Shown here in pieces: positions 1-10,324 of a DNA stretch of 64,000 nt. Within the stretch, counting starts at the first letter, position 1. Every line of letters starts with the position of its first letter. The notes under the pieces were generated by a model, which made no database searches, was not told the DNA's origin, and worked only from the letters and a program-made list of their open reading frames with translations. Source of the stretch: Empedobacter tilapiae (GTDB lineage: Bacteria > Bacteroidota > Bacteroidia > Flavobacteriales > Weeksellaceae); the NCBI RefSeq assembly GCF_004785645.1, contig NZ_SRPE01000001.1, forward strand, positions 248,001-312,000, written 5' to 3'. The position numbers and the translations under genes are program-made.

Positions 1-272
1 AAAAAATAATTTAGTTCTGAATGATCTTTTGGTACCGCTGGCGTATAAATTACCAACGTATTTTCTGCATTAATTCCTGCTGGAATTAACTCGATGTTAT
101 CTTCGAAATGAATATCAATTCCTTCAGCAATCAATTCAGTTGTTAACTCGGTTTGCGTTTTGTCATAACCAGCAACTTCTTTTCCGATTGACTTGAAGAA
201 ACGTTCCAAAGCACTCATTCCGATTCCTCCAGCACCGATGAAATAATAATATGTTTTATCTAAAATATTCAT
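1..272 (-). CDS. murC: UDP-N-acetylmuramate--L-alanine ligase, N-terminal part (runs off the window)
   Basis: MurC adds L-alanine to UDP-MurNAc, the first peptide-stem step of peptidoglycan synthesis in the cytoplasm. Only about 90 N-terminal residues are present. They begin MNILDKTYYYFIGAGG and continue with the family's dinucleotide-fold motif GAGGIGMSALERFF, followed by a strand-helix pattern containing YTPAVP. The ATG at 272-270 overlaps the TAA stop of murG by one base (TAATG), so translation is probably coupled. It is the last gene visible of a long minus-strand dcw operon. The ATP-binding and ligase domains lie outside the window. Confidence 0.93.
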   Translation of the reverse strand, partial: MNILDKTYYYFIGAGGIGMSALERFFKSIGKEVAGYDKTQTELTTELIAEGIDIHFEDNIELIPAGINAENTLVIYTPAVPKDHSELNYF

Positions 273-1378
273 TATAATAAATTCAATAATATATCTACAA
301 TCTCTTTTGTCGCGTTCGGTTTCCCTAATTGCTTAATGTTTTGAGATAATTTATTTTTTAATTCTTCATTGTTCGCCAAAGCAATTACTTCTTTGACTAA
401 AATTTGCTTTGCATTTGCATCTTTCACCATGATCGCTGCATCTTTCTCAACCAATGCTTGTGCATTTTTGGTTTGATGATCTTCTGCCGCTGTTGGCAAT
501 GGAAGCAAAATAGTTGCTTTTCCAACAATACACAATTCCGAAATCGCCATTGCTCCTGCACGAGAAACAATCATATCCGAAGCTGCATACGCATCTTTCA
601 TGTTATAAATAAATTCGGTTACATGAATCGTTGGATATTTATCACCAACCAAATTTTTGATTTTTTGATAATCTAACTTTCCTGTTTGCCAAATCAACTG
701 AACGCCACTTGCAACAAATTCGTCAAGGTTTTCAAACCAAGCATTGTTCATTGCTCTTGATCCTTGCGAACCTCCAACTGATAAAATAGTTGGTTTTTCT
801 GGATCTAATCCAAAAGCTGAAATTGCTTCTGCTTTTGATGGTAAATTTTGAAAAATCTCAGCACGAATTGGATTTCCTGTATAATGCACTTTTTCTTGTG
901 GAAACTGTGAAATTCCTTCGTAAGCTGTACAAATTGCACTCGCTTTATTTTTCAAAATTTTGTTAGTAACTCCTGGAAACGAATTTTGTTCTTGTAATAA
1001 AATCGGAACATTTTTACTTCCTGCTACCCACAACATTGGTCCACTTGCATAACCTCCTGTACCAATAGCTAAATCTGGTTGAAAATCTTTGTAGATTTTT
1101 TTTGCAAGACTCAAGCTTTTTATCAATTTGAAAGGGAACTTTAAATTCGCTTTCATGTTACTTCTATCAAATCCAGAAATTGGTAAACCTTTAATGTCAT
1201 ACCCAACTTTTGGCACTTTTTCCATTTCCATTCTTCCTTCCGCTCCAACGAACAAAATTTGTGCATCTGGCAAACGCCTTTTTATTTCGTCTGCAATTGC
1301 AATGGCTGGATAAATATGTCCACCTGTTCCTCCGCCGCTTATTAAAACTTTAGGCGATGTCTTCGATGTATTCTTCAC
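272..1378 (-). CDS. murG: UDP-GlcNAc:undecaprenyl-PP-MurNAc-pentapeptide GlcNAc transferase
   Basis: MurG converts lipid I to lipid II on the inner face of the cytoplasmic membrane. The 368-residue protein has the usual length. It carries the N-terminal glycine-rich motif GGGTGGHIYPA (about residues 15-25), a second G-loop VGGSQGSRAMN near residue 200, and the C-terminal donor-binding stretch with LPLPTAAEDHQTKNA. The start overlaps the end of ftsW by 29 nt in another frame, as is common in this operon. The ATG at 1378 places the glycine-rich motif at the expected distance, and I see no better start. Confidence 0.96.
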   Translation of the reverse strand: MKNTSKTSPKVLISGGGTGGHIYPAIAIADEIKRRLPDAQILFVGAEGRMEMEKVPKVGYDIKGLPISGFDRSNMKANLKFPFKLIKSLSLAKKIYKDFQPDLAIGTGGYASGPMLWVAGSKNVPILLQEQNSFPGVTNKILKNKASAICTAYEGISQFPQEKVHYTGNPIRAEIFQNLPSKAEAISAFGLDPEKPTILSVGGSQGSRAMNNAWFENLDEFVASGVQLIWQTGKLDYQKIKNLVGDKYPTIHVTEFIYNMKDAYAASDMIVSRAGAMAISELCIVGKATILLPLPTAAEDHQTKNAQALVEKDAAIMVKDANAKQILVKEVIALANNEELKNKLSQNIKQLGKPNATKEIVDILLNLL

Positions 1379-2549
1379 TTAATACTTTTCTATCTTGTTC
1401 TATTTCTTCTTGCGATTTAATCTGAGTACTTACGCTCAAAATTATTCCGAACGAAATACATGTCATCCAAATGGATGTTCCTCCGTAACTAATCATTGGT
1501 AACGGTTGCCCTGTTACTGGAATTAAATTAACCGCTACAGCCATGTTTACCATTGCTTGTATAATAATTGGTAAGCCCACTGCAAATACAAGTAGCGTAC
1601 CAAAAACGGTATGAATTTTCGATGCGATGATACAAATTCGAATTAATATGAGAAGGAAAATTCCAATTAATAAAATTGCACCAATTGCACCATATTCTTC
1701 TACAATAATCGCGAAGATAAAATCGGATGATGACTGAGGTAAAGTTTGTTTGAAAACACTTTTTCCTGGTCCAGCCATTTCATTCAACCCTCTTGCAATT
1801 GCAGCTTTTGCGTGTAAAACTTGATAACTTTCTAATCCAGAATCATCATTAAATTTCTCGATACGTGACATCCATGTGTGCACACGAGAATTTGTTACTA
1901 AATCTGGTCGAGATAAAGCCATCCACACGAATCCGCCACCGAGTATTAAACCTACTCCAGCAATTGTAAATAAATATTTGAATGGAAATCCACCAATAAT
2001 CAACAATATTCCGCACATTCCAGCTAACATCAACGCTGTTGAACCATTAGAAGGAAAGATTAATCCTACAATTACAATAATTGGTAAGAATAATGGAACT
2101 GCTGTATTTTTCCACGTATATTCTTTGTCTCTATTTTTTGTTAAATAACGAGCAATATAAATCAACAACGCTTGCGAAGCAATCATCGAAGGCTGAATAC
2201 CAATTCCAGTTCCCGGAATCGTTAACCAACGTGCAGCATTTGCACCACCAATGGTTTGTCCTTGTACGAGTGTTATTGCCAAAACTCCAGAAAGTATAAC
2301 AACAGCTGTTAAAGCAAACAAACCAAACCAACGATAATCAATACGTTGTAATCCATAAATGATAAATAAACCAATTAATAAAATCACAGCGTGTTTACCT
2401 AAATGCCCAAAAATAGTACCCGATCCTACCGTATACACCAAGTTTGAACTTGCTGAATAAACAGGTAAAAACGAAAATAGTGCTAACAATAAAATGAAAG
2501 CCCAAAGCGGTTTATCGCCTTTAAAATATTTTTGTACGATGTTAGACAT
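1350..2549 (-). CDS. ftsW: SEDS-family peptidoglycan polymerase FtsW
   Basis: FtsW is the septal SEDS glycosyltransferase that polymerises lipid II with its partner FtsI. The 399-residue protein is almost wholly hydrophobic, with about ten membrane helices. It has the family signature GQPLPMISYGGTS near residue 355 and the long loop containing ARGLNEMAGPGKSVFKQTLPQSSSD-type residues before it. Its position between murD and murG, together with ftsI upstream, supports FtsW rather than RodA. A short acidic tail ends the protein. Expression is expected as part of the dcw operon. Confidence 0.93.
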   Translation of the reverse strand: MSNIVQKYFKGDKPLWAFILLLALFSFLPVYSASSNLVYTVGSGTIFGHLGKHAVILLIGLFIIYGLQRIDYRWFGLFALTAVVILSGVLAITLVQGQTIGGANAARWLTIPGTGIGIQPSMIASQALLIYIARYLTKNRDKEYTWKNTAVPLFLPIIVIVGLIFPSNGSTALMLAGMCGILLIIGGFPFKYLFTIAGVGLILGGGFVWMALSRPDLVTNSRVHTWMSRIEKFNDDSGLESYQVLHAKAAIARGLNEMAGPGKSVFKQTLPQSSSDFIFAIIVEEYGAIGAILLIGIFLLILIRICIIASKIHTVFGTLLVFAVGLPIIIQAMVNMAVAVNLIPVTGQPLPMISYGGTSIWMTCISFGIILSVSTQIKSQEEIEQDRKVLSEEYIEDIA

Positions 2550-2564
2550 TGGTTGGTTGTGTTA

Positions 2565-3899
2565 TTATAATTTGCGTACGTTTTCTTTAAATTGATCTCC
2601 ACGATCTTCATAACCTTTGAACAAATCGAAACTTGCGCAAGCTGGCGACAGAAGAACCGTTTCTCCTTTTGTTGCTAATTTATATGATTGTTCTACACAA
2701 TCTTTCATTGTATTAGTTTCTACAATTGTATCGATATATGGACTGAAAAAATCAACAATTTTTGCGTTATCAACACCTAAACAAACTATTGCTTTCACTT
2801 TCTTTTTCACGAAAGGTAAAACTTCGTTGTAATCGTTTCCTTTATCAGTTCCTCCAACAATCCAAACAACTGGTTTTGTCATACTTTCCAAGGCAAAATA
2901 CGTTGCATTTACATTTGTTGCTTTAGAATCGTTGATAAAATCAATTCCTCCAATTGTTAAAACTGGCTCTAAACGATGTTCAACAGATTTGAAATCTGAC
3001 AAACTCTTTTTTAGATCCTCATTATTAATATCAATAATTTTTGCAGCTACAGCCGCAGCCAATGAATTAGAAATATTGTGTTTTCCAATTAATCCTAAAT
3101 CATTCACTAACATTGTAAAATCACCATTCGAATCATTCACACGGAACAATTCATTGTTTGCGCATGCTTCATTTGTTGCATCCATCATTGTGAACGGTTT
3201 TTTATGAGCACGAATATTAATCTGATCAATCATCTCCATTGTTTTTGGATCATCCAAATTGTAGATAAAATAATCGTTTTCATCTTGGTTTTCAGTAATT
3301 CTGAATTTAGCCTTTGCATACAAATCAAACTGATAATTGTATTGGTCTAAATGATCTGGTGTAATGTTTAGCAAAATTGTAACATACGGTTTGAAATCTG
3401 TTTTGATATCATCTAACTGAAAACTACTTACTTCTAATACATAATAATCGAAGTTGTCTTCTGCTACAGATTTTGCAAAACTTTTTCCGATGTTACCACC
3501 TAATCCTACATTTAATCCAGCTTGCTTTAGGATATGGAACATCAAACTTGTTGTGGTTGTTTTTCCATTAGATCCTGTAATCGCAATAATTTTTGCATCT
3601 GTGTAACGAGACGCAAATTCAATTTCAGAAATAATTGAAATTCCTTTTTCTTCTAATTTCTGAATTAGCGCTGCTTTTTTTGGAATACCTGGACTTTTCA
3701 TTACTTGATCGGCATTCAGAATTAATTCTTCTGTGTGTAGACCTTCTTCATAAGCAATTCCGTACTCCTCCAAAAGTTGTTTATACTTGTCTTTTATTTG
3801 TCCCATGTCCGAAAGAAAAACATCAAAGTTTTCTTTCTTTGCAAGAATAGCTGTTCCTACGCCACTTTCTCCTCCTCCTAAAACGACTAATCTTTTCAT
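2565..3899 (-). CDS. murD: UDP-N-acetylmuramoyl-L-alanine--D-glutamate ligase
   Basis: MurD adds D-glutamate to UDP-MurNAc-L-Ala in the cytoplasm. The 444-residue protein shows the three-domain Mur ligase plan: an N-terminal nucleotide fold beginning KRLVVLGGGESGVG, the ATP P-loop ITGSNGKTTTT near residue 112, the central LNITPDHLDQY motif with its conserved histidine and aspartate, and a C-terminal domain with HRLE and NDSKATN. It lies 2 nt after mraY and 15 nt before ftsW. Length and motifs are typical. Confidence 0.96.
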   Translation of the reverse strand: MKRLVVLGGGESGVGTAILAKKENFDVFLSDMGQIKDKYKQLLEEYGIAYEEGLHTEELILNADQVMKSPGIPKKAALIQKLEEKGISIISEIEFASRYTDAKIIAITGSNGKTTTTSLMFHILKQAGLNVGLGGNIGKSFAKSVAEDNFDYYVLEVSSFQLDDIKTDFKPYVTILLNITPDHLDQYNYQFDLYAKAKFRITENQDENDYFIYNLDDPKTMEMIDQINIRAHKKPFTMMDATNEACANNELFRVNDSNGDFTMLVNDLGLIGKHNISNSLAAAVAAKIIDINNEDLKKSLSDFKSVEHRLEPVLTIGGIDFINDSKATNVNATYFALESMTKPVVWIVGGTDKGNDYNEVLPFVKKKVKAIVCLGVDNAKIVDFFSPYIDTIVETNTMKDCVEQSYKLATKGETVLLSPACASFDLFKGYEDRGDQFKENVRKL

Positions 3900-3901
3900 T
3901 T

Positions 3902-5143
3902 TTATCTAATCTTTAAGGTAATAATACTAATTACCGCTAAAATGATTCCAATGATAATTGCACGCACCACGATTTTACTTTCGTGATAACCTAACTTCTG
4001 AAAATGGTGATGTAGAGGAGACATCAAAAAGATTCTGCGACCTTCACCAAATTTCTTTTTCGTGTACTTGAAATAAGACACTTGTAACATTACTGATAAA
4101 CTTTCTGCGAAAAATATTCCGCACAAAATTGGTAGTAACAATTCTTTACGAACGATAATTGCTAAAACAGCAATAATTCCTCCGATTGTTAAACTTCCTG
4201 TATCTCCCATGAACACTTGAGCTGGATAGGTATTGTACCAAATAAATCCTATCAAACCTCCAAGGAATGCACCGCAAAAAATCAATACTTCTTCAGAACG
4301 AGGAATAAACATAATATTCAGATAATCTGCGAACATAATATTTCCCGATACGAAAACAAACATAGCAATGGCTGCCATAATTACAGCGGAACTACCTGCT
4401 GCTAAACCATCTATACCATCTGTTAAATTTGCTCCATTTGAAACTGCTGTAATAATAAAAATTACTGCAAAAATGAAAATCGCTGCAACCGCCCATGTTG
4501 GTCGATCTTGTGCATCCATCCAGAATAAAATATCAGAATAGTTGAATTCATTTCCTTTTACAAAAGGCATTGTTGTTTCCAAGGTTTTTTCTTCTGGACC
4601 AAATTTAATTGGTCGATTGTATTCTGTTTGTTCTGTTCCTACAGAAGTTTTTACTCTATTTTCTTGATGTTTCACAGTTACTGTCGGACTGAAATAAAGC
4701 ATTAATCCAACAACAACTCCAAGACCTACTTGTCCTAAAATTTTAAATTTACCTTGTAAACCTTCTTTATTTTTCTTAAAAACCTTGATGTAATCATCTA
4801 AAAATCCGATTACACCTAACCAAATTGTTGAAACCAACAAAATGATAATGTATATATTATCTAATTTTGCAAAAAGTAAAGTCGGAATTAATGTTGCCAA
4901 AATGATGATTAAACCACCCATTGTTGGCGTCCCTGCTTTTTCGATTTGTCCTTTTAAACCTAAATCACGAACAATTTCACCCATTTGTTCTTTACGTAAA
5001 TAACTGATAATTCGTTTTCCATAAAACAAACTGATGAACATTGCCAATAAAATTGCCATTCCCGCACGGAAAGACGTGTATTGAAACATACGCGCTCCTG
5101 GAAAATGAATACCTTCTAAATAATCAAATAAATAGTATAACAT
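3902..5143 (-). CDS. mraY: Phospho-N-acetylmuramoyl-pentapeptide transferase
   Basis: MraY transfers phospho-MurNAc-pentapeptide to undecaprenyl phosphate, making lipid I. It is an integral membrane enzyme. Visible family motifs are GTPTMGG, the aspartate pair in [26 protein letters not shown] and the histidine cluster [10 protein letters not shown]. At 413 residues it is longer than the roughly 360 of many bacteria. The extra length is a hydrophilic insert around residues 155-215 (from [12 protein letters not shown] to DAQDRP), which as far as I recall is usual in Bacteroidota. It sits 3 nt downstream of murE. Confidence 0.96.
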   Translation of the reverse strand: MLYYLFDYLEGIHFPGARMFQYTSFRAGMAILLAMFISLFYGKRIISYLRKEQMGEIVRDLGLKGQIEKAGTPTMGGLIIILATLIPTLLFAKLDNIYIIILLVSTIWLGVIGFLDDYIKVFKKNKEGLQGKFKILGQVGLGVVVGLMLYFSPTVTVKHQENRVKTSVGTEQTEYNRPIKFGPEEKTLETTMPFVKGNEFNYSDILFWMDAQDRPTWAVAAIFIFAVIFIITAVSNGANLTDGIDGLAAGSSAVIMAAIAMFVFVSGNIMFADYLNIMFIPRSEEVLIFCGAFLGGLIGFIWYNTYPAQVFMGDTGSLTIGGIIAVLAIIVRKELLLPILCGIFFAESLSVMLQVSYFKYTKKKFGEGRRIFLMSPLHHHFQKLGYHESKIVVRAIIIGIILAVISIITLKIR

Positions 5144-5146
5144 TCT

Positions 5147-6610
5147 TTATTTGTTCAATATTTTACTCAATTCTGATGCAACTTCTACATCAGAAAAATG
5201 TGTTCTTACTCCGTTAATTTCTTGATACGTCTCGTGGCCTTTTCCCGCAATCAAAATAATATCTTTTGGTTCGGCCATTTTAAGTGCTGTTTTTATAGCT
5301 TCTTTTCGATCTGTAATCTTCAAGGTGCGATTATAAAATTGCGCTTTTACACCAACTTCCATTTCTCGAAGAATTTCTTCTGCATCTTCGGTTCTTGGAT
5401 TATCTGATGTAAAAATGGCAAGATTAGATTTTTCGCTCGCGATATCCGCCATTTCTGGACGTTTTGTTTTATCGCGATCTCCACCACAACCTACAACTGT
5501 TATTAGTTTTTCGTTTTTGGTACGAATCCCTTCTATTGTATCCAAAACATTTTCTAATGCATCAGGCGTATGTGCATAATCTACGATTACGATAATTCCT
5601 GATTCTGTTTTGAATGTTTGAAAACGACCATCAACATTTCCAAGTGTGCTCAACGCTTTCAAGACTTCTAACTCATCTTGTCCTAAAATTGATGCTACAC
5701 CAAAAACTAATAATAAATTATATGCATTGAATTGACCAATTAATGATGTCCAGAATTCTTTTCCGTTGAATTCTAATTGCATTCCATCAAATTGGTGTTC
5801 AATAATTTTTCCTTTAAAATCTGCATCAGTTTTTAGCGCATACAATCTTTTCGTAGCAACTGTATTCTGAAGCATTACTTTTCCGTTTTTATCATCTGCA
5901 TTTGAAATTGCTGTAGACGTTTTTGGCAAATCGTCGAAGAATTTCTTTTTTGCTGCAAGATAATTTGCAAATGTTTTGTGATAATCTAAATGATCGTGCG
6001 TGATATTCGTAAATCCAGCCACTTCGAAATGCAAACCAGCAATTCTATTTTGATGAATTCCGTGCGAAGAAACTTCCATAAAAGCAAATTCGCAACCTCT
6101 ATCTACCGCTTCACGAAACATTTTGTTCAATGTCAAAATATCTGGCGTTGTATGCGTAGACGGAATCACTTCACCATCAATCACAATTTTAATCGTCGAA
6201 ATTAATGCACAAGCGTAGCCTAATTTTGTAAACAATTCATACAACAAAGTTGTCGTTGTTGTTTTTCCATTCGTACCTGTAACTCCAACAAGTTTTAAAT
6301 CTTTTGTTGGATTTCCATAAAAGTTAGAAGCTAAAATCCCTAATGCAATCGTTGAATTTTCAACTTTCACATACGTTATTCCATCAACTAAATTTTCTGG
6401 TAAAACTTCGCAAACAATTGCTTTAGCACCTAAACCAATCGCTTTTTCTATATACTGATGACCATCAACTGTAACTCCATTTACAGCTACAAAAACATCA
6501 TCGTTTGATACTTTTCTTGAATCAAATTGAATATTATTGACTTCAACTTTTGTTGAACCAATCGTTTCTGAGATGGAAACTTTATATAATAAATCAACTA
6601 AATTTCTCAT
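5147..6610 (-). CDS. murE: UDP-MurNAc-L-Ala-D-Glu--meso-diaminopimelate ligase
   Basis: MurE adds the third stem-peptide residue. The 487-residue protein has the P-loop GVTGTNGKTTTTT near residue 110, the central THDHLDYHK motif and the C-terminal SDNPRTED stretch. The DNPR motif is the family's hallmark for meso-diaminopimelate rather than lysine, so the cell wall is predicted to be of DAP type. The start overlaps the ftsI stop by 4 nt (ATGA-type coupling). It is a normal full-length gene. Confidence 0.96.
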   Translation of the reverse strand: MRNLVDLLYKVSISETIGSTKVEVNNIQFDSRKVSNDDVFVAVNGVTVDGHQYIEKAIGLGAKAIVCEVLPENLVDGITYVKVENSTIALGILASNFYGNPTKDLKLVGVTGTNGKTTTTTLLYELFTKLGYACALISTIKIVIDGEVIPSTHTTPDILTLNKMFREAVDRGCEFAFMEVSSHGIHQNRIAGLHFEVAGFTNITHDHLDYHKTFANYLAAKKKFFDDLPKTSTAISNADDKNGKVMLQNTVATKRLYALKTDADFKGKIIEHQFDGMQLEFNGKEFWTSLIGQFNAYNLLLVFGVASILGQDELEVLKALSTLGNVDGRFQTFKTESGIIVIVDYAHTPDALENVLDTIEGIRTKNEKLITVVGCGGDRDKTKRPEMADIASEKSNLAIFTSDNPRTEDAEEILREMEVGVKAQFYNRTLKITDRKEAIKTALKMAEPKDIILIAGKGHETYQEINGVRTHFSDVEVASELSKILNK

Positions 6611-8589
6611 CCTTCCAACATTAAATAAATTGTCTCACCCTTCTTAAATCTTGTTCCCGCAGGAATGGATTGATTTGTTACTTTTCCAAATCCTGAATAT
6701 TGTACATCTAATCCTAAATTTTCTAATACCGGAATTGCTTTAGATCCTGTATGACCAGTCACATTTGGCACTATATTTTTAGAATTACTAACATTAATAT
6801 CATCTCCTTTTTTAAACTCTTTCACCGCGTTCTTTTTTACTAAATCACGTGGCAAAGGTATAGGAGTTTTTGAATATACCCAATCGGCAATTTTCTTAAA
6901 AACTGGAGCGGTTACACTACCTCCATAAAATCCTTTGGCTGTATTTGGCTTATGCACAACTACGATACAAGAATACTTTGGCTTTTCTGCTGGAAAATAC
7001 CCTGCAAATGATGCACGATATTGCATTCCTTTACCATCTCGTTTCCAATAATCAACACGAGCTGTACCAGTTTTCCCAGCAATATCGTAATTACTATTAC
7101 TAATAATACGTCCCGTTCCTTGTTCTACTGCACCACGAAGCATTTCTTGCATTTGTTTTACATTTTCCAAAGACGTTAGTTGATCTACTAAAACGACAGG
7201 TTCGAAAACTTTATCAGGCTCACCTTTACGTGTGATTTTATCCATAAATAATGGTTTCAACATTTTACCATTATTTGCTACGGCGTTGTAGAAAGTCACA
7301 ATTTGAATTGGAGTTAATTGTAAACCATACCCATATCCCATTACAGGTAATGTAATATTACTCCAAGATTTACTATCTGGACGATGCATAATTGGACTTC
7401 CTTCTCCAAGAATATCTACTCCAAGAGGCGAAGTCATATGCCATTTATCCATTTTCTCGAAGAAAGCTTTTGGATTCTCTCCGTAATATTTATTAATAAT
7501 TTTCGCTGTACCAATGTTAGAAGATTTCTTCATAACACCATCCACAGTTAAAGTTCCGTATCCATGAGTATCTGTAATCGTACGACCATAGAATTTATAA
7601 CTTCCTCCTCCCGTTTCTACTGTTGAATTTTTATTGATAAAACCATCATCCATTGCCGCAAGCAACGAAACCGTTTTGAAAGTAGATCCTGGTTCAGCAG
7701 CTTCACCAACCGCATAGTTATAATCGTCAATATATGTTCCATCTTTTTTACGAGATAAGTTAACAATTGCACGAACTTTCCCTGTTTGAACTTCCATTAC
7801 AACCACACTTCCGTGTTGTGCCTCAAACTCAGAAAGTTGCTTATACATTGCATCATAAGCCACCATTTGCAAATCTGCATCTATTGTTGTGTAAACAGAT
7901 GACCCCGCTTGAGGTTCTTGTTCCCAACTTTTCATTGGTTTCCATTTACCGCGTCCCATAAACTGTTCCCAACGACGACCTTCAACACCGCTTAATAAGT
8001 CTGAATAAGCTCCTTCTAACCCCACTTTTCCACGTTGATCATCATAACCAATTGTACGAATTCCAATATCTTGAACAATTAATTCTCGTTTTGATTCAGT
8101 TTCATGAATAAATCCTCCTTTGTTTTGACCTTTGTTGAAGATTGGAAATTTTCTGATACGTTGATATTGCTCATAATCCAAATCTTTTACCAACATCATG
8201 TAACGGTTCTTCTTTTTACGTTCTGTAGAAAATTTGTCGTAAAAATAAGAGGGAGATTTTGTAAACATCTTACCTAAAGAATCGGCAAGATTATGCATTT
8301 CTGTTTTGAATAATTCATCTTTGATCACCGTCAAATCCACATAAACATTGTGTTTTGTAACAGTTGTAGCCATTAATGCACCATTAGAAGCATATAAATT
8401 ACCACGCTCCGCCGTAACGGTATCTAATCTAAAATTATTCTTTTCGGCAAAACGCTCTAATTCAACCCCTTCTACAATATTAATTCGAAACATAAAAACA
8501 ATAATAAAGATGGCCCAAATCGCTAGCGCGCCGGCAAACACCCATCCTTTGATGACAATATTGTTTTTATTTTTCGCTGACTTCGTCAT
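6607..8589 (-). CDS. ftsI: Septal transpeptidase PBP3/FtsI with one PASTA domain
   Basis: This division-specific class B penicillin-binding protein crosslinks septal peptidoglycan with FtsW. The 660-residue protein has a single N-terminal membrane anchor (about residues 17-36), a dimerisation/pedestal domain, and the transpeptidase domain. The catalytic motifs are visible: SxxK as STFK at 302-305, SxN as SSN at 356-358 and KTG at 506-508. A C-terminal PASTA domain (about 598-660, ending GETIYLMLEG) is present, which is common in Bacteroidota FtsI. The gene start overlaps the preceding small ftsL-like gene by 23 nt. Confidence 0.95.
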   Translation of the reverse strand: MTKSAKNKNNIVIKGWVFAGALAIWAIFIIVFMFRINIVEGVELERFAEKNNFRLDTVTAERGNLYASNGALMATTVTKHNVYVDLTVIKDELFKTEMHNLADSLGKMFTKSPSYFYDKFSTERKKKNRYMMLVKDLDYEQYQRIRKFPIFNKGQNKGGFIHETESKRELIVQDIGIRTIGYDDQRGKVGLEGAYSDLLSGVEGRRWEQFMGRGKWKPMKSWEQEPQAGSSVYTTIDADLQMVAYDAMYKQLSEFEAQHGSVVVMEVQTGKVRAIVNLSRKKDGTYIDDYNYAVGEAAEPGSTFKTVSLLAAMDDGFINKNSTVETGGGSYKFYGRTITDTHGYGTLTVDGVMKKSSNIGTAKIINKYYGENPKAFFEKMDKWHMTSPLGVDILGEGSPIMHRPDSKSWSNITLPVMGYGYGLQLTPIQIVTFYNAVANNGKMLKPLFMDKITRKGEPDKVFEPVVLVDQLTSLENVKQMQEMLRGAVEQGTGRIISNSNYDIAGKTGTARVDYWKRDGKGMQYRASFAGYFPAEKPKYSCIVVVHKPNTAKGFYGGSVTAPVFKKIADWVYSKTPIPLPRDLVKKNAVKEFKKGDDINVSNSKNIVPNVTGHTGSKAIPVLENLGLDVQYSGFGKVTNQSIPAGTRFKKGETIYLMLEG

Positions 8590-8926
8590 AAACTTTGTCT
8601 ACTATATAATAAGGTTGTTTATCTGGAATTTTCAAACCATACACTGCTGTACGCTCCAAAATTTCTGTTTCTAATTGCATACGCATCAAATCGCGATGCT
8701 TATCTGTATATTGAGATTTTAAATCTTCTACTTTATCTTGCAATTCAGCGATTCGAACCACTTTTTGATCAACTAAATGTGAGCTCGAAATACTCAAAAA
8801 AGCCAAACCTACCAGATACAACATAAACTTCCAGTTTTGTTCTGAGCCAGTTTTTATTAAAAACTCACCTCTCAACAAACCTGTAAAAGTTTTTTTCTCT
8901 GGTAATATTTTTTTCTTTTTTGCCAT
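8567..8926 (-). CDS. ftsL: FtsL-like division protein (single TM plus coiled coil)
   Basis: This 119-residue bitopic protein has a basic cytoplasmic N-terminus, one membrane helix (about residues 36-52) and a heptad-like periplasmic helix (about 60-95) rich in E, K, L and Q. That is the architecture of FtsL, the adaptor linking FtsB/FtsQ to FtsW and FtsI. Sequence similarity is too weak to be decisive. The assignment rests on size, topology and the conserved slot between rsmH and ftsI, where Bacteroidota encode an FtsL-type protein. It overlaps ftsI by 23 nt. Confidence 0.8.
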   Translation of the reverse strand: MAKKKKILPEKKTFTGLLRGEFLIKTGSEQNWKFMLYLVGLAFLSISSSHLVDQKVVRIAELQDKVEDLKSQYTDKHRDLMRMQLETEILERTAVYGLKIPDKQPYYIVDKVYDEVSEK

Positions 8927-8935
8927 TCCTATTTA

Positions 8936-9841
8936 TTAATCCTCATTACGAACCGCAATACGCATTTTCGCACTACGCGCTCTTGGATTTTCATTAATTT
9001 CTTCTTGCGTTGGCACAATCACCTTTGATTGTAAAGGTTTGAAAGGCGCCGACCAGTTCCCAAAAACATCACGTTCAGGTTCTCCTTCAAACATTCCGTT
9101 TTTCATGTAGCGTTTTGTCAAGCGATCTTCTAACGAATGATACGAAATAATCACCAAGCGTCCACCTGGTTTTATTACTTCTCCACATTGCGTCAACATT
9201 TCTTTCAATGCAGCCATTTCATCATTTGCTTCAATACGTAATGCCTGAAACATTTGAGCGAAAAATTTATTTTCTTTCATTTTTGGAATGAATGAAAAAA
9301 TCTGCTTCAACTCATCAATTGTATTGATTTGTTTATCTGCTCTTGCTTTCACAACTTCTCTCGCTAAACGATACGAACCTTGCAATTCTCCAAAATCATA
9401 AAAAACACGAGCAAGATCTTCTTCTTCGTATTCATTAATAATTGTTTTTGCAGATAATTTTGCATTCTGATTCATTCGCATATCTAACTCTCCATCGAAG
9501 CGAGTTGAAAAACCACGTTCTGGCGTATCAAACTGATGAGAAGAAACTCCCAAATCACCCAAAACACCATCAACTTGTTTTATCCCACGAAATCTTAAAT
9601 TATTTTTCAAGAATCTAAAATTTTGCTCAACTAACTCAAATCGATTATCATCAATTTTATTGCGAACAGCATCTGCATCTTGATCAAATGAAAATAATTT
9701 TCCATTTTGATCCAAACGACTTAATATTTCACGCGAGTGACCTCCGCCACCAAACGTACAATCGACATATATACCCGATTCGCTAATAATTAACGCATCA
9801 ACACTATCTTTTAATAATACTGGATTATGATATTCACTCAT
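8936..9841 (-). CDS. rsmH: 16S rRNA (cytosine1402-N4)-methyltransferase
   Basis: RsmH (MraW) methylates N4 of C1402 in 16S rRNA using S-adenosylmethionine. The 301-residue protein has the SAM-binding motif DCTFGGGGHSREIL near residue 27, the conserved LGVSSHQFD and ERGFS stretch, LRIEANDE and the YHSLEDR motif. It overlaps the end of mraZ by 8 nt. This mraZ-rsmH pairing at the head of the dcw cluster is highly conserved. Confidence 0.96.
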   Translation of the reverse strand: MSEYHNPVLLKDSVDALIISESGIYVDCTFGGGGHSREILSRLDQNGKLFSFDQDADAVRNKIDDNRFELVEQNFRFLKNNLRFRGIKQVDGVLGDLGVSSHQFDTPERGFSTRFDGELDMRMNQNAKLSAKTIINEYEEEDLARVFYDFGELQGSYRLAREVVKARADKQINTIDELKQIFSFIPKMKENKFFAQMFQALRIEANDEMAALKEMLTQCGEVIKPGGRLVIISYHSLEDRLTKRYMKNGMFEGEPERDVFGNWSAPFKPLQSKVIVPTQEEINENPRARSAKMRIAVRNED

Positions 9842-10295
9842 CTTCTCCTAAATTTCCCATTACATCTTCTGCCAAAGAAGCAAAGTCTAGATCATCTACA
9901 TTAATCGACTCTTCGTATTTGTCTTTATCCCAAATTTCGATCATGTTTACAGATGAATTAAGAACAACTTCCTTATTAATTTCTGCAAATTTCACTAAAT
10001 CTTTTGAAATCTGTAACCTTCCATTTGCATCAACTTCGACAACTTTTAATCCAGCTGTAAAAATTCTAATAAAATCATTGTTTTTCTTCACAAATCGATT
10101 CAATTTATTTAAATCATTCATTACTTTTTCCCATTCTTTCATTGGATGCAGCTCTAAACAATTTTGAAACACAGATCTTTTCAACACAAAGCCATCTTCC
10201 AAACAATCAACAAGTTGTTTCTTCAAACCTGCTGGTATTGGGAGTCTACCCTTTGTATCTACCTTACACTCATATGTTCCAATTAATGAATTCAT
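9834..10295 (-). CDS. mraZ: Transcriptional regulator/nucleoid protein MraZ
   Basis: MraZ is a DNA-binding regulator of the dcw operon. The 153-residue protein has two AbrB-like half domains, each with the hallmark DxxGR motif (VDTKGRLPIP and VDANGRLQIS). I chose the ATG at 10295-10293 (protein MNSLIGTYECK). A longer frame starts at a GTG at 10331, but it would put the start inside the repeated boxes at 10325-10350 and add 12 residues not found in the family. The gene heads the operon and is probably autoregulated through those boxes. Confidence 0.95.
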   Translation of the reverse strand: MNSLIGTYECKVDTKGRLPIPAGLKKQLVDCLEDGFVLKRSVFQNCLELHPMKEWEKVMNDLNKLNRFVKKNNDFIRIFTAGLKVVEVDANGRLQISKDLVKFAEINKEVVLNSSVNMIEIWDKDKYEESINVDDLDFASLAEDVMGNLGEDE

Positions 10296-10324
10296 GATAG
10301 AATTTTTCCAAAAATAAAAAAATA